From NCBI RefSeq assembly GCF_030682845.1, contig NZ_JAUXNK010000070.1:1-64000 (forward strand): a DNA stretch of 64,000 nt, given 5' to 3'. Shown here piece by piece: positions 34,494 to 44,328 of the stretch; positions within the stretch are counted from its first letter, which is position 1, and every line of letters begins with the position of its first letter. The position numbers and the translations under genes were made by a program. This DNA is from Methanolobus sp. GTDB taxonomy: Archaea; Halobacteriota; Methanosarcinia; Methanosarcinales; Methanosarcinaceae. The notes under the pieces were generated by a model, which did not search any database, had not been told where the DNA came from, and was given only the letters and a program-made list of their open reading frames with translations.

Positions 34494-37385
34494 ATGGAAC
34501 AGGATTATGATCCGCAGGGAATAGAAGTAAAATGGCAGAGCCGTTGGAATGAGAGCCGGATTTTCGAACCGGAGCCGGATGAGAGGGAGAAGTACTTCAT
34601 AACAATCCCCTACCCTTACCTGAATGGCAACTTACACGCTGGACACACAAGGACATTCACAATAGGGGATGTGCTTGCAAGGCACAGAAGGATGCTGGGA
34701 TACAATGTGCTATACCCCATGGGTTTCCACGTTACGGGAACTCCCATTGTGGGCCTTGCGGAGCTTATCGCAAACCGGGACCCTCAGACCATGGATGTGT
34801 ATTCAAGACTTCATGGAATCCCGGAAGATATCCTGCATACACTTGACACTCCCGAGAAGATCGTGGACTACTTCAAGGTAGAAGCCGAGATAGCGATGCG
34901 GTCCATCGGGTATTCCATCGACTGGCGCAGGAAGTTCACAACCACTGACCCTACATACAAGAAATTCATTGAATGGCAGTTCAACCTGCTCCATGAAAAA
35001 GGGCTTATCGTCAAGGGTGCGCATCCGGTGAAATGGTGCCCCCATGACAAGAACCCTGTTGAAGACCACGACATCCTTCACGGCGAGGAAGCCACCATTG
35101 TGGATTTCACCCTGGTCAAGTTCGAGCACGACGGAATGATACTGCCATGTGCGACGCTGCGGCCTGAAACAATATTCGGTGTCACTAACCTCTGGGTCAA
35201 CCCGGATATAGAGCATGTCAAGCTCAGGGTAAGTAAGGATGGGAAAGAAGAGTTATGGGTCGTTAGTAAGGAAGCTTACAACAAACTTACTTACACAGAC
35301 AGGGATGTCGAACTTATAGGCAATGTGCCCTCTGAATCACTTATAGGTATCAAGGCGAGGAATCCCCTTACAGGGAAAGATGTCATCACGCTGCCGGCAT
35401 CCTTCGTGAAGGGCGGCAATGGAAGCGGTATCGTAATGAGTGTGCCCGCCCATGCACCTTATGACTACCTGGCTCTCAGGGACCTCTACGACAAAGACCT
35501 GACAGTATATGGTATCAAAGAAAATCTAAGGGATATCGGACTCATATCGCTCATCGAGGTAAAGGATTTCGGAGAATATCCTGCAGTTGACGCAGTCACA
35601 CAGCTGGGAGTCACGGATCAGAAGGACCCAAAAGCCGAAGAGGCGACCAAGCTGGTGTACCGCAGGGAGTTCCACGGAGGCGTACTGAAGGAAAATACAG
35701 GCAGGTATGCAGGTATTGCGGTCTCCAAGATCAAGGATGTGCTCACCAGGGACCTTCTTGAACAGGGTATAGGCGAAGTCTTTTATGAGTTCAGTGAGCC
35801 TGTGGTCTGCCGGTGCGGCACTCCCTGTGTTGTCAACATGGTAAAGGGACAGTGGTTCCTCAACTATTCAAGTCCCCAATGGAAGGACAAGGTATACAGA
35901 TGCCTTGAGAAGATGGAGATAATCCCTGAAGAGATCAGGGTCGAATTCAATAATAAAGTAGATTGGCTCAAGGATAAGGCATGTGCCAGGAAGAAAGGGC
36001 TTGGAACAAAACTGCCTTTTGACAAGGAATGGCTCATAGAGTCACTGGGTGATTCGACCATCTATATGTCTTACTATATCACAAACAAGTTCTTTTCCCA
36101 GGGAATCAGCCCCAAGCAGCTCACACCAAAGCTTTTTGATTACGTACTCCTTGGCAAAGGCACTCTTCAGGAGACAGCCATCGATACCGGACTTAATGAG
36201 CAACTTATCGCCCGCATGAAATCAGACCTGGATTACTGGTACCCTGTGGACCTGCGCTCATCCGGAAAGGACCTAGTGCCAAATCACCTGCTTTTCTTCC
36301 TCTTCCACCATGTAGCCATCTTTGAAGAGGACAAATGGCCACGAGCACTTGCTGTGAACGGTTTTGTGTCCCTTGAAGGGCAGAAGATGAGCAAGTCCAA
36401 GGGCCCTATCCTTACCATGACGGAAGCTGTCACCACCTATGGTGCCGATATCACACGCATGTATATCCTTTCCAGCGCGGAACAGACACAGGATGCTGAC
36501 TGGAGGAACGCAGGAGTAGAGAGCGCCAAGAAACAAGTTGAGAGATTCTATAAACTTGCGACGGAGATTATCGTATCCGGTGCAAGATCAGGGTCTGAAG
36601 GAGAACTTAAGCTCATAGATCGCTGGATGCTCAGCAGACTGCAGCAGTTCGTCAGGGAAACCAACAACAACATGACATCGATCAGAACAAGAGGCGCACT
36701 TCAGAGCGCATTCTTCCTGCTGTACAACGATGTCAAGTGGTACCAGAGGCGCGGCGGAAGTGCGGTGCTATACGATGTGCTTGATACATGGGTCCGGCTG
36801 ATGGCACCTTTCACACCCCACATTTGCGAAGAGGTCTGGTCTGCAATGGGACATCAGGAAGGGGATTTCATATCACTTGCACCATATCCGATATTCTGTC
36901 CCAGATTCGTCGATCACGATGCTGAACTTGCCGAGGAACTGGTCTGCAACACCCTGTCGGATATAGAGGAGATCATTAAGGTCACTAAGATCACTCCAAA
37001 GAAAGTGGTGCTCTATGCATCCCCTGAGTGGAAGACAAAAGCATTCAAGCTCGCTATCGACATGCTCCGGGAAGAAGAACTCAACCCTGGTAAGCTTATC
37101 AAGACACTTATGGCAGAACCTGAGAACCGTGCCTACGGGAAGGAGATACCAAAGTACGTGCAAAAACTTGTTCCTGACATAACCAGTATGAAGACTGAAA
37201 GGTTTGAGATGCTGCATGAATTCAACCTTGACGAGAAAAACATACTACAGGAAAACTGCGATTGTCTGGCCCATGAACTGGGATGTCCAATTGAGGTTTA
37301 TTCTGCGGACTCACCTGAGTTTGATCCGGAGAACAAGTCAAAGTTTGCAGCGCCTCTGAGGCCTGCAATATACCTTGAGCAGTAA
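34494..37385 (+). CDS. leuS: Leucyl-tRNA synthetase
   Basis: Charges tRNA-Leu. The protein is 963 residues from the ATG at 34494 (MEQDYDPQGIE); the ORF opens 60 bp earlier at a TTG. The HIGH motif is HAGH (residues 48-51) and the KMSKS motif is KMSKSKG near residue 631. The editing domain lies between (TLRPETIFGVTNLWV). Domain order and the long C-terminal part match archaeal LeuS. A strong terminator follows. Confidence 0.97.
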   Translation: MEQDYDPQGIEVKWQSRWNESRIFEPEPDEREKYFITIPYPYLNGNLHAGHTRTFTIGDVLARHRRMLGYNVLYPMGFHVTGTPIVGLAELIANRDPQTMDVYSRLHGIPEDILHTLDTPEKIVDYFKVEAEIAMRSIGYSIDWRRKFTTTDPTYKKFIEWQFNLLHEKGLIVKGAHPVKWCPHDKNPVEDHDILHGEEATIVDFTLVKFEHDGMILPCATLRPETIFGVTNLWVNPDIEHVKLRVSKDGKEELWVVSKEAYNKLTYTDRDVELIGNVPSESLIGIKARNPLTGKDVITLPASFVKGGNGSGIVMSVPAHAPYDYLALRDLYDKDLTVYGIKENLRDIGLISLIEVKDFGEYPAVDAVTQLGVTDQKDPKAEEATKLVYRREFHGGVLKENTGRYAGIAVSKIKDVLTRDLLEQGIGEVFYEFSEPVVCRCGTPCVVNMVKGQWFLNYSSPQWKDKVYRCLEKMEIIPEEIRVEFNNKVDWLKDKACARKKGLGTKLPFDKEWLIESLGDSTIYMSYYITNKFFSQGISPKQLTPKLFDYVLLGKGTLQETAIDTGLNEQLIARMKSDLDYWYPVDLRSSGKDLVPNHLLFFLFHHVAIFEEDKWPRALAVNGFVSLEGQKMSKSKGPILTMTEAVTTYGADITRMYILSSAEQTQDADWRNAGVESAKKQVERFYKLATEIIVSGARSGSEGELKLIDRWMLSRLQQFVRETNNNMTSIRTRGALQSAFFLLYNDVKWYQRRGGSAVLYDVLDTWVRLMAPFTPHICEEVWSAMGHQEGDFISLAPYPIFCPRFVDHDAELAEELVCNTLSDIEEIIKVTKITPKKVVLYASPEWKTKAFKLAIDMLREEELNPGKLIKTLMAEPENRAYGKEIPKYVQKLVPDITSMKTERFEMLHEFNLDEKNILQENCDCLAHELGCPIEVYSADSPEFDPENKSKFAAPLRPAIYLEQ

Positions 37386-37391
37386 CATCGA

Positions 37392-37426
37392 AGGCACATT
37401 AGAGACTTATGTGCCTCTTCTTTTTT
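37392..37426 (+). terminator. leuS terminator
   Basis: AGGCACAT (37392-37399) pairs perfectly with ATGTGCCT (37409-37416), followed by CTTCTTTTTT. Position directly after the leuS stop codon supports a terminator. Confidence 0.75.
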
Positions 37427-37497
37427 AAAAGGCCTGTTAAAAGGCACTCTAACAGGTGGTAAATAGATATATATTTAAAAAGCAGTTATAATAATTG

Positions 37498-38604
37498 ATG
37501 CATATTATCTATGAAAGAAAAAACGCAGTGCCAGCATTTCAAAAGAAACAGATAATAGGCACCGCCTTTGATATTATCCTGATCATATCACTCCTTTTAC
37601 TCCTAGCAGAGCCGGTCTTTGCAGAGCCACAAATTTCGACAGGCTCCAGCTGGGCGAATCTAATTGAAGAGGCATATCAGGAATCAGGACAACCTATATC
37701 CACAAATGCTTCTACATCAGGACTGTACACATGGGAAAGCCCTATGTGGCTTAAATTGTCTGTAGGAATAGGCGGAAGCCTTCTACTGTTAATGATAATA
37801 CTGAGCTTTGTATTAAGAGATAAGATAGAGAAAAAGACCCTGGAGCTCAATTCAAAGAACAGGCAGCTTGAGATCGAGGTAAGAGAGAGAAAGATTGCGG
37901 AAGATAAGCTGAAGAACTATTCCGCGCAGCTCAAGAATTCCAATGAACTGAAAGATCTGTTTACCGATATCCTCAGGCATGATCTTATCAACCCTGCAAC
38001 TGTGATCAAAGGTTATGTAGAATATCTGATCGAATACGAGAATGATACAAAAAAAATCACTGCACTAAAAGCCATAGAACGTAATAATCTAAAACTCATC
38101 CAGATGATCGAGAACGCTGCAAGTCTTGCAAAACTGGAGAACGTTGAAGAGCTGGAGTTTGAGGAAATGGATCTCAGAGCGATCCTTGAAGAGGTCGTTC
38201 AGGGACTTCAGCCAAAAGCGGACGATAAGGAGATGCATATAAGGTTCGACCCTCAGGGAAATTATCCTGCACAGGTAAACAGGATAGTAGAGGAAGTTTT
38301 TTCCAATCTGATAGCAAACAGCATTAAGTACTCTCCTCCTGCAAGCATGATCGGGATAGACTTGTGTGCCCTGAATGATAAGTACTGGAAGATATCAGTC
38401 GTAGATAACGGTTCCGGCATTTCGGAAGATGATAAAAAGTATATTTTTGACCGCTTCAAGCGTGCGGAAAAAACAAACATAAAAGGGACCGGACTTGGAC
38501 TTGCAATTGCCAAGCGCATAATAGAACTGCATGATGGACAGATAGGAGTGGAAGACAATCCTTCCGGAACAGGATCCGTTTTCTGGGTCACCCTGCACAG
38601 GTAA
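37498..38604 (+). CDS. Membrane-bound sensor histidine kinase
   Basis: About 368 residues. One hydrophobic segment (FDIILIISLLLLLAEPVFA) and a second (LSVGIGGSLLLLMIILSFVL) flank a short extracellular loop of about 45 residues. A coiled-coil linker follows, then HisKA with the phosphorylatable histidine H161 in ILRHDLINPATVIKG and an HATPase domain (NLIANSIKYSPP, DNGSGIS, GTGLGLAIAKRI). The small loop has no known sensory domain. No response regulator is encoded nearby. The ATG at 37498 is preferred to a TTG at 37495. Confidence 0.88.
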   Translation: MHIIYERKNAVPAFQKKQIIGTAFDIILIISLLLLLAEPVFAEPQISTGSSWANLIEEAYQESGQPISTNASTSGLYTWESPMWLKLSVGIGGSLLLLMIILSFVLRDKIEKKTLELNSKNRQLEIEVRERKIAEDKLKNYSAQLKNSNELKDLFTDILRHDLINPATVIKGYVEYLIEYENDTKKITALKAIERNNLKLIQMIENAASLAKLENVEELEFEEMDLRAILEEVVQGLQPKADDKEMHIRFDPQGNYPAQVNRIVEEVFSNLIANSIKYSPPASMIGIDLCALNDKYWKISVVDNGSGISEDDKKYIFDRFKRAEKTNIKGTGLGLAIAKRIIELHDGQIGVEDNPSGTGSVFWVTLHR

Positions 38605-38620
38605 AAATGTTGACAGGAAT

Positions 38621-39427
38621 TCAGTAGATATTCTCTCTGCGGTCCTTGAAAACAGTTATCTCCTCTCTGATCTTTGACGTCTCAGCTGTGTCAATAACAT
38701 GTAACAGTATGCACTCATCCTCTCCTGCTTCATGCATGATCTGCCCTGAAGCATCCACGATCACAGAACCTCCGAAGAAGGAAGTATCCCCGCTTTCACC
38801 TGTGCGGTTGCAGGCAATGTGAGGTATCTGATTCTCTATTGCCCTTGCCATTGCTAGTGTCCTCCATACATGGTGTCGGGGCTTTGGGAACTGTGCGACT
38901 GTGATAAGGATATCTGAGCCGCAGAGGGAAAGCTTTCTTGCGACTTCCGGGAATCTCAGTTCATAACATATCTCAAGCCCGATGATGAGGTCATGGCTCC
39001 TGAGCCTGCAGGGGGATATGTTATCACCTGACAGGAAATATTGCCTTTCTCTCTTGAAAGGATGGGTTTTGCGATATGTGCCCGTAATTTCCCCGGATTC
39101 TATGCAAATACCGAGATTGTAATAACTTCTTCCGGCAGGTGCACTCCTGTCCTGGGGCAGCCCCTTTTCGAGAATGGAGGTAACTATCACACAATCATGC
39201 TTGCGGGAGAGATCCTGGAGCATACTGACTGTCAGGCCGGTGATTGCCTCAGCGGAGGCTTCCATATCATCATAGCAGAAGCCTGTGGAGAATAATTCAG
39301 GCAGGACCAGCAATTGGGCGTCTTTTGATATAGCCTGCTCTGCCATCGAAATTGCCTTGTGCAGGTTTTCATCTTTACTGCAAAGGCTTACATCCATCTG
39401 TATACAGGCAACAGTTATTTGAGTCAT
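38621..39427 (-). CDS. Nitrilase-superfamily carbon-nitrogen hydrolase
   Basis: A 268-residue amidase-type enzyme with the Glu-Lys-Cys triad: E in VLPELFSTGF, K in YRKTHPF and C in GLEICYELRFPE. Closest in feel to omega-amidase/NIT2 or carbamoyl-type hydrolases, but the substrate cannot be told. It lies on the minus strand, 33 bp downstream of a small winged-helix-like gene, and converges on the histidine kinase. Confidence 0.88.
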   Translation of the reverse strand: MTQITVACIQMDVSLCSKDENLHKAISMAEQAISKDAQLLVLPELFSTGFCYDDMEASAEAITGLTVSMLQDLSRKHDCVIVTSILEKGLPQDRSAPAGRSYYNLGICIESGEITGTYRKTHPFKRERQYFLSGDNISPCRLRSHDLIIGLEICYELRFPEVARKLSLCGSDILITVAQFPKPRHHVWRTLAMARAIENQIPHIACNRTGESGDTSFFGGSVIVDASGQIMHEAGEDECILLHVIDTAETSKIREEITVFKDRRENIY

Positions 39428-39460
39428 TTGGCAGTCGTGGGCATTGCTCGTAAAATAGTA

Positions 39461-40078
39461 TTAGCCAAAATCATTGATAGTCGTTTTCTTTGTACGGGGA
39501 GTCAGGCCGCTTATATCCACAGATAATTTCAACATCTTCAGAAGAAGATGATTGGAGTGTTTGAGAAGCTCACTGCTCAACTGGTCACACTCATAGGCAG
39601 GGTCTGAGCCCAGGATAGTAAATTTTGTTATGCTCGCAGCATATTCTTTCAGGTTCTCGTTCCGGGACTCTTTTATAGCACGGCCGGATCGGGAAAGACA
39701 GTCATTTATATTCTTGGAACCAAAGCCAATCTTCTGAAGTTCTTCCCTGAATACAGGCCTGTCAAGTATGTTCGTAATAACATACACTGCGACCGGTAAA
39801 GCGAATTCCGGTTCAAAGGACCTCATTTCTCTGGAAATAAGGGAATAGATATCGGGCAGCGCATTGTCGCCTTTTGTTTCTATTTTCATATAAACTTTAG
39901 AAGGAGGAATATCCACTTCGTTCAACTTCTTCAGGTCGCGGAGAGCACGCAGATAACCGGTCATCACAAGCCGATGCTCATTGATCCCTATTTCCTTTAA
40001 CTCACGTGTGATGGCACTTATGGAAAGCTGTTTACCTTCCAGAATTTCATTTAGATGGGAGTAGAGATTTTCGGGCAT
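39461..40078 (-). CDS. Archaeal protein of unknown function, helix-turn-helix-like N-terminus
   Basis: A 205-residue, mostly helical protein. Residues 1-65 (LNEILEGKQLSISAITRELKEIGINEHRLVMTGYLRALRDLKKL) have the look of a winged helix-turn-helix, followed by IPPSKVYMKIE. The rest is helical (ALPVAVYVITNILDRPVFREELQKIGFG) without a recognised domain. It probably forms an operon with the nitrilase-family gene. Function not assigned. Confidence 0.6.
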   Translation of the reverse strand: MPENLYSHLNEILEGKQLSISAITRELKEIGINEHRLVMTGYLRALRDLKKLNEVDIPPSKVYMKIETKGDNALPDIYSLISREMRSFEPEFALPVAVYVITNILDRPVFREELQKIGFGSKNINDCLSRSGRAIKESRNENLKEYAASITKFTILGSDPAYECDQLSSELLKHSNHLLLKMLKLSVDISGLTPRTKKTTINDFG

Positions 40079-40347
40079 GTTTTTCGCACCATTATTGATA
40101 ACAAATCTGAATATACTTAGCGTTTTAAGTTCTTAATGATTTTGGCAAGAGGCAGCTATAAAAACAATTACTTATATTAAAAGTGAACCTTATTGTAATA
40201 TGGAAAAACACGCTTTAACAGGATAAACTCAGCCATAAAATTATTGCAGCCTGACATAAAGCGTTCACTTAATTTTAGAATAATAGTCATTTGAATTTAT
40301 TACGGCAGCTGATGGCGCTGCACTTATCATCTATTAGGAGGAGGCAA

Positions 40348-41382
40348 ATGCATCTACACACCTTTACCAAAACACCAACCATACCTGTTGAGGTCACTGA
40401 GCGATCTTTAAGTGATCTTACCGATGCTATGCAGTACACAGGATTCCAGGGGCGTAAGCTTGCAGAGTCCGTGAAAGCCTGGGAAAATATGTTCAAGGAA
40501 GACGGAGTTACTATCTTCATGGGGCTGAGTGGGGCAATGGTGCCTGCAGGAATGCGCAACATCATTACCTACCTGATAGAGAACCGGCTGATAGACTGCC
40601 TCGTAAGCACGGGAGCTAACATTTTTCATGACTGTCACGAGGCCCTCGGGCTTAAACATTATGTGGGCTCACATATAGCAGATGACTGCGAACTTCTGGG
40701 ACATGGTATCGACAGGATATATGATGTGTTCGCCTATGAGGAGGAGTTCAGGAATACCGACCACTTTGTAGCTGACTTTGCCAAAAAACATGCTGGTAAG
40801 ACATATTCCTCACGTGAGTTCATACATCTGCTGGGTAAAGAGATATCCGAGAAGGGCAACAAGAACTCGATAATAGTAAGCGCATACAAGCACAACGTCC
40901 CTATTTTCATTCCAGCGCTGTCTGACAGCTCGATCGGTATCGGACTTACAATAGCAAGAAGGAACGGCTATAATATCAATATCGACCAGATCAAGGATGT
41001 CGACGAGATCACGCAGATGGTTGAGGCATCCGAAAAGACAGGTGTCGTATACGTCGGAGGCGGCGTGCCCAAGAATTTCATCCAGCAGACGGAGGTAGTT
41101 GCGTCCATAATGGGGCATGAAGTAGCCGGGCATGAGTACGCGATACAGTATACGACCGATGCACCTCACTGGGGCGGGCTATCGGGTTGTACTTTCGATG
41201 AGGCCGTATCCTGGGGAAAGATCTCCAAGGAAGCAAAAAAGGTCCAGGTATTCGTTGACGCAACTATCGCACTTCCTATCGTGACACATGCACTTAACGA
41301 AAAAACTAAGGGCTACAAGCGTAAAATCCCTTGTTTTGAGTGGAATGGCGATGGTGCAGAACTGCATTTTGAAACTCATTGA
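40348..41382 (+). CDS. dys: Deoxyhypusine synthase
   Basis: Transfers the aminobutyl group of spermidine to a lysine of translation factor aIF5A. The protein is 344 residues from the ATG at 40348, which follows the strong site AGGAGGAGG; an in-frame ATG at 40291 is ignored. The catalytic lysine K291 is in EAVSWGKI. NAD-binding parts are MGLSGAMVPAGM, VSTGANIFHD and VGGGVPKNF. Expected to be essential. Confidence 0.95.
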   Translation: MHLHTFTKTPTIPVEVTERSLSDLTDAMQYTGFQGRKLAESVKAWENMFKEDGVTIFMGLSGAMVPAGMRNIITYLIENRLIDCLVSTGANIFHDCHEALGLKHYVGSHIADDCELLGHGIDRIYDVFAYEEEFRNTDHFVADFAKKHAGKTYSSREFIHLLGKEISEKGNKNSIIVSAYKHNVPIFIPALSDSSIGIGLTIARRNGYNINIDQIKDVDEITQMVEASEKTGVVYVGGGVPKNFIQQTEVVASIMGHEVAGHEYAIQYTTDAPHWGGLSGCTFDEAVSWGKISKEAKKVQVFVDATIALPIVTHALNEKTKGYKRKIPCFEWNGDGAELHFETH

Positions 41383-41515
41383 AAACAAAACACATTTATT
41401 CCTCAAAAGCCAATATAACAGGTACTTAATCAAACAATTATTGAGCAAGGTATAATCCCACATGAACGATGGAGAGGTTCAGTGGCTAGAATAGGTCTGT
41501 ATATGAGGTAACTAA

Positions 41516-42028
41516 ATGAGTAAACGAACAAGAATAATCAACGACCCTTCTGAACTCGTACCTCTGCTTCAGGTTTTTGGATCAAAGAGACATAAAAAGG
41601 TATTTGATGCACTTCTTAACCTATGGATGACAAAGGATGGCCTGGAAGATATGCTGGGAACCGATGTCACGCATAGTATCAATGTCCTCAAGAAAAGCGG
41701 ACTGATAGAAAGCCAATGGCACATGCCGGAGCCGGGAAAAACACCCGAGAAAGAATATCGCACATCTTATTCAAAGGTCCAGACAAACTTCCAGTGTTCC
41801 TTTGAGGATATGAGCGACATCATCATGCTGACTTTTATGCCATATGAAGAAGTGAAGGATTCAATAGAAGAACTTGAAAAATTAGTAGAGCAAGGGAACA
41901 ATTCAATGAGCAGTCTTACACGAGCACTGAACAAGAGCCCGCTGTACATACGTGCAGTAGCCAGACGCTCCGATAATTTGACTGTCATGGGACAAAGACT
42001 GAAGATGACAGATGAGGAAAAGGAATGA
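41516..42028 (+). CDS. ArsR-like winged-helix transcriptional regulator
   Basis: A 170-residue archaeal regulator. Residues 10-65 (ELVPLLQVFGSKRHKKVFDALLNLWMTKDGLEDMLGTDVTHSINVLKKSGLIESQW) form a winged helix. The C-terminal part is helical (EEVKDSIEELEKLVEQGNN). Ligand unknown. Its stop codon overlaps the start of the next gene (ATGA at 42025), so three genes are translationally coupled. Confidence 0.75.
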   Translation: MSKRTRIINDPSELVPLLQVFGSKRHKKVFDALLNLWMTKDGLEDMLGTDVTHSINVLKKSGLIESQWHMPEPGKTPEKEYRTSYSKVQTNFQCSFEDMSDIIMLTFMPYEEVKDSIEELEKLVEQGNNSMSSLTRALNKSPLYIRAVARRSDNLTVMGQRLKMTDEEKE

Positions 42029-42813
42029 TAGAACTCCTTCATAGCAAGAGCGGTATCACCAAATTCCAGATTCTCATAGAAGTAGCCGCTCACCAGCCTA
42101 ATGTAAGGCAGAAGGAAATCGCTGAAAAGATAGGCGTCACACCGCAGGCAGTATCAGAGTATATAAAAGAGCTGGTTGCCGAGGGCCAGATATACTCAGA
42201 AGGAAGAGTACGCTACCGCATCACCAAGCAGGGTGTTGAATGGGTACTTGAGAACGCAAACGACATGAAGCGCTATGCACGCTATGTCATGAGCGACATA
42301 ATCAGCCATGTGTCCACCTGGACCGCCATAGCTGAGGAAGAACTAACCAAAGGTGAAAAGGTTTACCTCAGGATGAGCAAGGGACTTCTATATGTTGGCA
42401 CAAAGGATGTCACAAATGCCTCCGGGACAACCATATCTGATGCAAAGGAAGGAGAAGATGTGGGGGTTACTGACCTGCTGGGGCTTATTGACCTGGAAAA
42501 TGCGGCCATCACTGTCTGCAGGATACCTAGGGTCGAAAGAGGAGGATCAAAGAATGTTGATATTGAACGTCTCAGGTCCCTGGCAAAGTCCAAGTCCTAT
42601 ATTGCAACTGTCGGTGTTGAGTCCCTTGTTGCGCTAAAGAGGATAGGCCTGAAGCCTGACGTGATGTTTGGTGCTAGGGAGTCTGTCGTCGAGGCGGCAT
42701 ATCATGGCCTCTCATCGCTGGTACTTGCCATTGACGAGGAAGTGCCTGCTATCCTGAGCAGGCTTGAGACAGAGAATCTGGAATATGAACTTGTGGACCT
42801 GAGTATCCAATGA
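42025..42813 (+). CDS. Winged-helix regulator with C-terminal archaeal domain
   Basis: A 262-residue protein. Residues 1-75 are a MarR/Crp-like winged helix (VRQKEIAEKIGVTPQAVSEYIKELVAEGQIYSEG). The C-terminal part (about 120-255) contains ITVCRIPRVERGG, FGARESVVEAAYHG and VDLSIQ and resembles a conserved domain seen in methanogen regulators. Possibly senses a small molecule. Overlaps the gene before and after by 4 bp each. Confidence 0.75.
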   Translation: MIELLHSKSGITKFQILIEVAAHQPNVRQKEIAEKIGVTPQAVSEYIKELVAEGQIYSEGRVRYRITKQGVEWVLENANDMKRYARYVMSDIISHVSTWTAIAEEELTKGEKVYLRMSKGLLYVGTKDVTNASGTTISDAKEGEDVGVTDLLGLIDLENAAITVCRIPRVERGGSKNVDIERLRSLAKSKSYIATVGVESLVALKRIGLKPDVMFGARESVVEAAYHGLSSLVLAIDEEVPAILSRLETENLEYELVDLSIQ

Positions 42814-43346
42814 AACTTTTAGTAATATCTGATACACATCTTGAAACTGATACTATTCCGCAGTATCTCGCAGGCATTATCGGGGACTATGACCTCGTTG
42901 TGCATGCAGGGGACTTCAGCTCCATGGCTTTTTACAGGGCCCTTGAATCTACAGGTAAACTCCGGGCAGTCCACGGGAATACCGATGAGAAGGAGCTGCA
43001 GGAGCTTCTTCCTGAAAAGCTCATCTTTGAAGTGGAGGGAGTTAAGATAGGAGTCGTACACGAAGGAGCGCTGTCCATAGTAGATACCACCCCGATGAGG
43101 TACCTGGCACTCGAAATGGGTGTAAATGTGCTGATATTTGGTCATCTGCACAGGCCGATAATAGAAAAAAGGGATGTGCTCTTGATCTGCCCGGGATCAC
43201 CCACAAAACCAAGGATGTCAGATCCCTGTGCAGTTGAACTTATAATAGATAACGGTTCGTTGAACGCGAACATTATAGAGATAAATGGACAATCATGCAG
43301 CTATGTTGATTATTCGAGGAAACTTGAACGGGAAAAAAGTTCCTGA
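42810..43346 (+). CDS. YfcE/MJ0936-family metallophosphodiesterase
   Basis: A 178-residue calcineurin-like phosphodiesterase. The metal-binding motifs are ISDTHLE, VVHAGDFS, VHGNTD, VHEG and FGHLHRP. Family members hydrolyse phosphodiesters; the natural substrate is unknown. It overlaps the winged-helix regulator gene by 4 bp (ATGA), so the three genes from 41516 form one operon. Confidence 0.9.
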   Translation: MKLLVISDTHLETDTIPQYLAGIIGDYDLVVHAGDFSSMAFYRALESTGKLRAVHGNTDEKELQELLPEKLIFEVEGVKIGVVHEGALSIVDTTPMRYLALEMGVNVLIFGHLHRPIIEKRDVLLICPGSPTKPRMSDPCAVELIIDNGSLNANIIEINGQSCSYVDYSRKLEREKSS

Positions 43347-43368
43347 TTCCATTAAAACAGATTGTCAA

Positions 43369-43605
43369 TTACTGGTTCTTCCCATTGACCGTTTCGGTTT
43401 TGAACATAACCCCTGTTCCTTTAAGAGTCATCTGGATCTTATCCCCAAAGCGAAGGATATCATCCAGGTCAACATTATCGCTCCATTCATACACATAGTC
43501 ATAGGCACCCTGGACAGGTTTGAAACCAAGAGACATCAGGCTCCTGTTGACTTCAGAGGGCATGCCACCATCACTACTGTACCAGAGCAAAAGATATGTT
43601 TTCAT
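43369..43605 (-). CDS. Small conserved archaeal protein, unknown
   Basis: About 78 residues from the ATG at 43605 (MKTYLLLWYSSDGGMPSEV); an ORF start at 43659 adds 18 residues. It looks like a small alpha-beta fold: YLLLWYSSDGG, a helix, KPVQGAYDYVYEW, and the closing strand GTGVMFKTETV. It converges on the phosphodiesterase gene 23 bp away. No function is assigned. Confidence 0.6.
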   Translation of the reverse strand: MKTYLLLWYSSDGGMPSEVNRSLMSLGFKPVQGAYDYVYEWSDNVDLDDILRFGDKIQMTLKGTGVMFKTETVNGKNQ

Positions 43606-43755
43606 CAAACTACCTTCAAGATTATGAATGAGATATGTGCTTATGACCCTTTTGGTCATATTTCCAAATCACATTGATTAATAGATAACAAAGAGAAAAG
43701 CATGGTGCAGGTAAAACTGCACCTGTAAAGATTCCTGACAATGCCCGATACAAGC

Positions 43756-44328
43756 CTAATAGGTCTCTTTCAAAGACTGAAGAGCGTGTGAGACCATTGA
43801 GTAGTAATGCCTTACATCAGGGGCATAATACTCTTTTGCTTGTGCCACATCCGGAGATTCAGAGCCTCCTTCAAGCTCTTTAAGCCTTGTGAGGGTCTTT
43901 CGGGCAGTATCCATTACCCAGATATCCCTTGTCTGACCATCCACAATATGCATAGATTCCGGACGCACTGAGGTCAGTACATCTCCTTCACCTGTCGTAT
44001 AGGTGCTTGGCTTGCCGACGATGGCGACAAAAGCAGGGGTTTCACATTCTGCGAGGGCCTGGGCAGCTTCCGGCTGGTACTGTCCTGCATATATCATGAA
44101 GGAGCCAGTGGGGTCTATAACCCTGCCGCGCCAGTATTCCGAATCTGTCCCGATGTCTTCCTTCTCTACAAGAGTACCGACAATGAATATCCTGTTAACC
44201 CTGGCACCTGTAGGTGTCATTAAGTATTGCGGAGCATATTGATCATCCCCGTCCTTGAATGTCAGGGTCGATTCCCTGAATTCCTGAGCAAAGACCCTCC
44301 TTGCAACTTCTCGTGAATAGCCGGCCAT
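43756..44328 (-). CDS. RPA-associated OB-fold protein (COG3390)
   Basis: A 190-residue partner of archaeal RPA. REVARRVFAQEFRES opens the protein, followed by an OB-fold (RIFIVGTLVEKEDIG, RVIDPTGSFMIYAGQYQPEA, FVAIVGKPSTY). Its start codon directly abuts the stop codon of the RPA gene before it, so the two are co-translated. This matches the RPA/COG3390 gene pairs known in Euryarchaeota. A paralogous pair lies at 49.8-52 kb. Confidence 0.88.
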   Translation of the reverse strand: MAGYSREVARRVFAQEFRESTLTFKDGDDQYAPQYLMTPTGARVNRIFIVGTLVEKEDIGTDSEYWRGRVIDPTGSFMIYAGQYQPEAAQALAECETPAFVAIVGKPSTYTTGEGDVLTSVRPESMHIVDGQTRDIWVMDTARKTLTRLKELEGGSESPDVAQAKEYYAPDVRHYYSMVSHALQSLKETY

